Positions 55,554 through 55,555 of a stretch of 55,555 bases of DNA are shown here, in pieces. Below the pieces are notes generated by a model. That model saw only the letters and a program-made list of their open reading frames with translations, was not told the origin of the DNA and ran no database searches. The DNA lies in NCBI GenBank assembly GCA_900313615.1, contig OMRP01000015.1:1-55555 (forward strand), written 5' to 3'. A program made the position numbers and the translations under genes. Positions within the stretch are counted from its first letter, which is position 1. Each line of letters opens with the position of its first letter. The DNA is from an uncultured Prevotellaceae bacterium. GTDB lineage: Bacteria > Bacteroidota > Bacteroidia > Bacteroidales > Bacteroidaceae.

Positions 55554-55555
55554 TA

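Overview
The window looks like chromosome from a gut or rumen Bacteroidales bacterium, most likely Prevotellaceae (Prevotella, Segatella or Xylanibacter type). The reasons are a SusC/SusD pair, two hybrid two-component sensors with AraC outputs, many -7 promoter boxes of the Bacteroidetes form TAnnTTTG, AQ-type signal peptides, and short GC-rich intergenic palindromes. I saw no tRNA, rRNA, CRISPR array, insertion sequence or intact phage gene.

Left part (1-16 kb): a eukaryotic-type Ser/Thr kinase cut by the window edge; a broken formylglycine-enzyme-like gene; a paralogue with the same N-terminal module but a different C-terminus; a membrane protein; a TonB-C-terminal protein preceded by a 57-bp tandem repeat; an orphan secreted protein; a GH36 alpha-galactosidase; a second FGE-like protein without the family cysteines; an unusually short Cu-type P-ATPase; a DUF3237 protein with a secreted esterase; and a fucose-isomerase-like protein translationally coupled to a SpoU-type RNA methyltransferase.

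Centre (16-45 kb): a dispersed xylan/arabinoxylan utilisation locus. Rightward genes are two GH43 enzymes, hybrid sensor 1 and a YARHG protein. Leftward genes are a CE1-GH43 fusion overlapping a GH8 exo-oligoxylanase, a Na+/solute symporter with an OprP-like porin, SusD, SusC, hybrid sensor 2 and a GH115 alpha-glucuronidase. Inferred flow: GH115, GH43 and CE1 remove glucuronic acid, arabinose and esters; SusCD imports oligosaccharides; GH8 trims them from the reducing end; the two sensors induce the genes. A secreted caspase-family protease lies inside this region.

Right part (45-55.5 kb): an AAA ATPase with a DUF4143-type tail, a sugar O-acetyltransferase, a membrane and zinc-ribbon protein pair, butyrate kinase, an ECF sigma/anti-sigma operon with an outer-membrane barrel protein, and two AT-rich unknown genes at the edge.

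Most unusual: (1) arrays of 7-nt repeats of unrelated sequence right after stop codons, with one array inside a coding sequence; (2) a Cu-ATPase that appears to lack its nucleotide-binding domain; (3) two promoter-to-terminator cassettes without a gene, possibly small RNAs; (4) tandem repeats that copy an element upstream of a promoter; (5) a roughly 58-nt near-identical upstream region shared by butyrate kinase and the ECF sigma operon.
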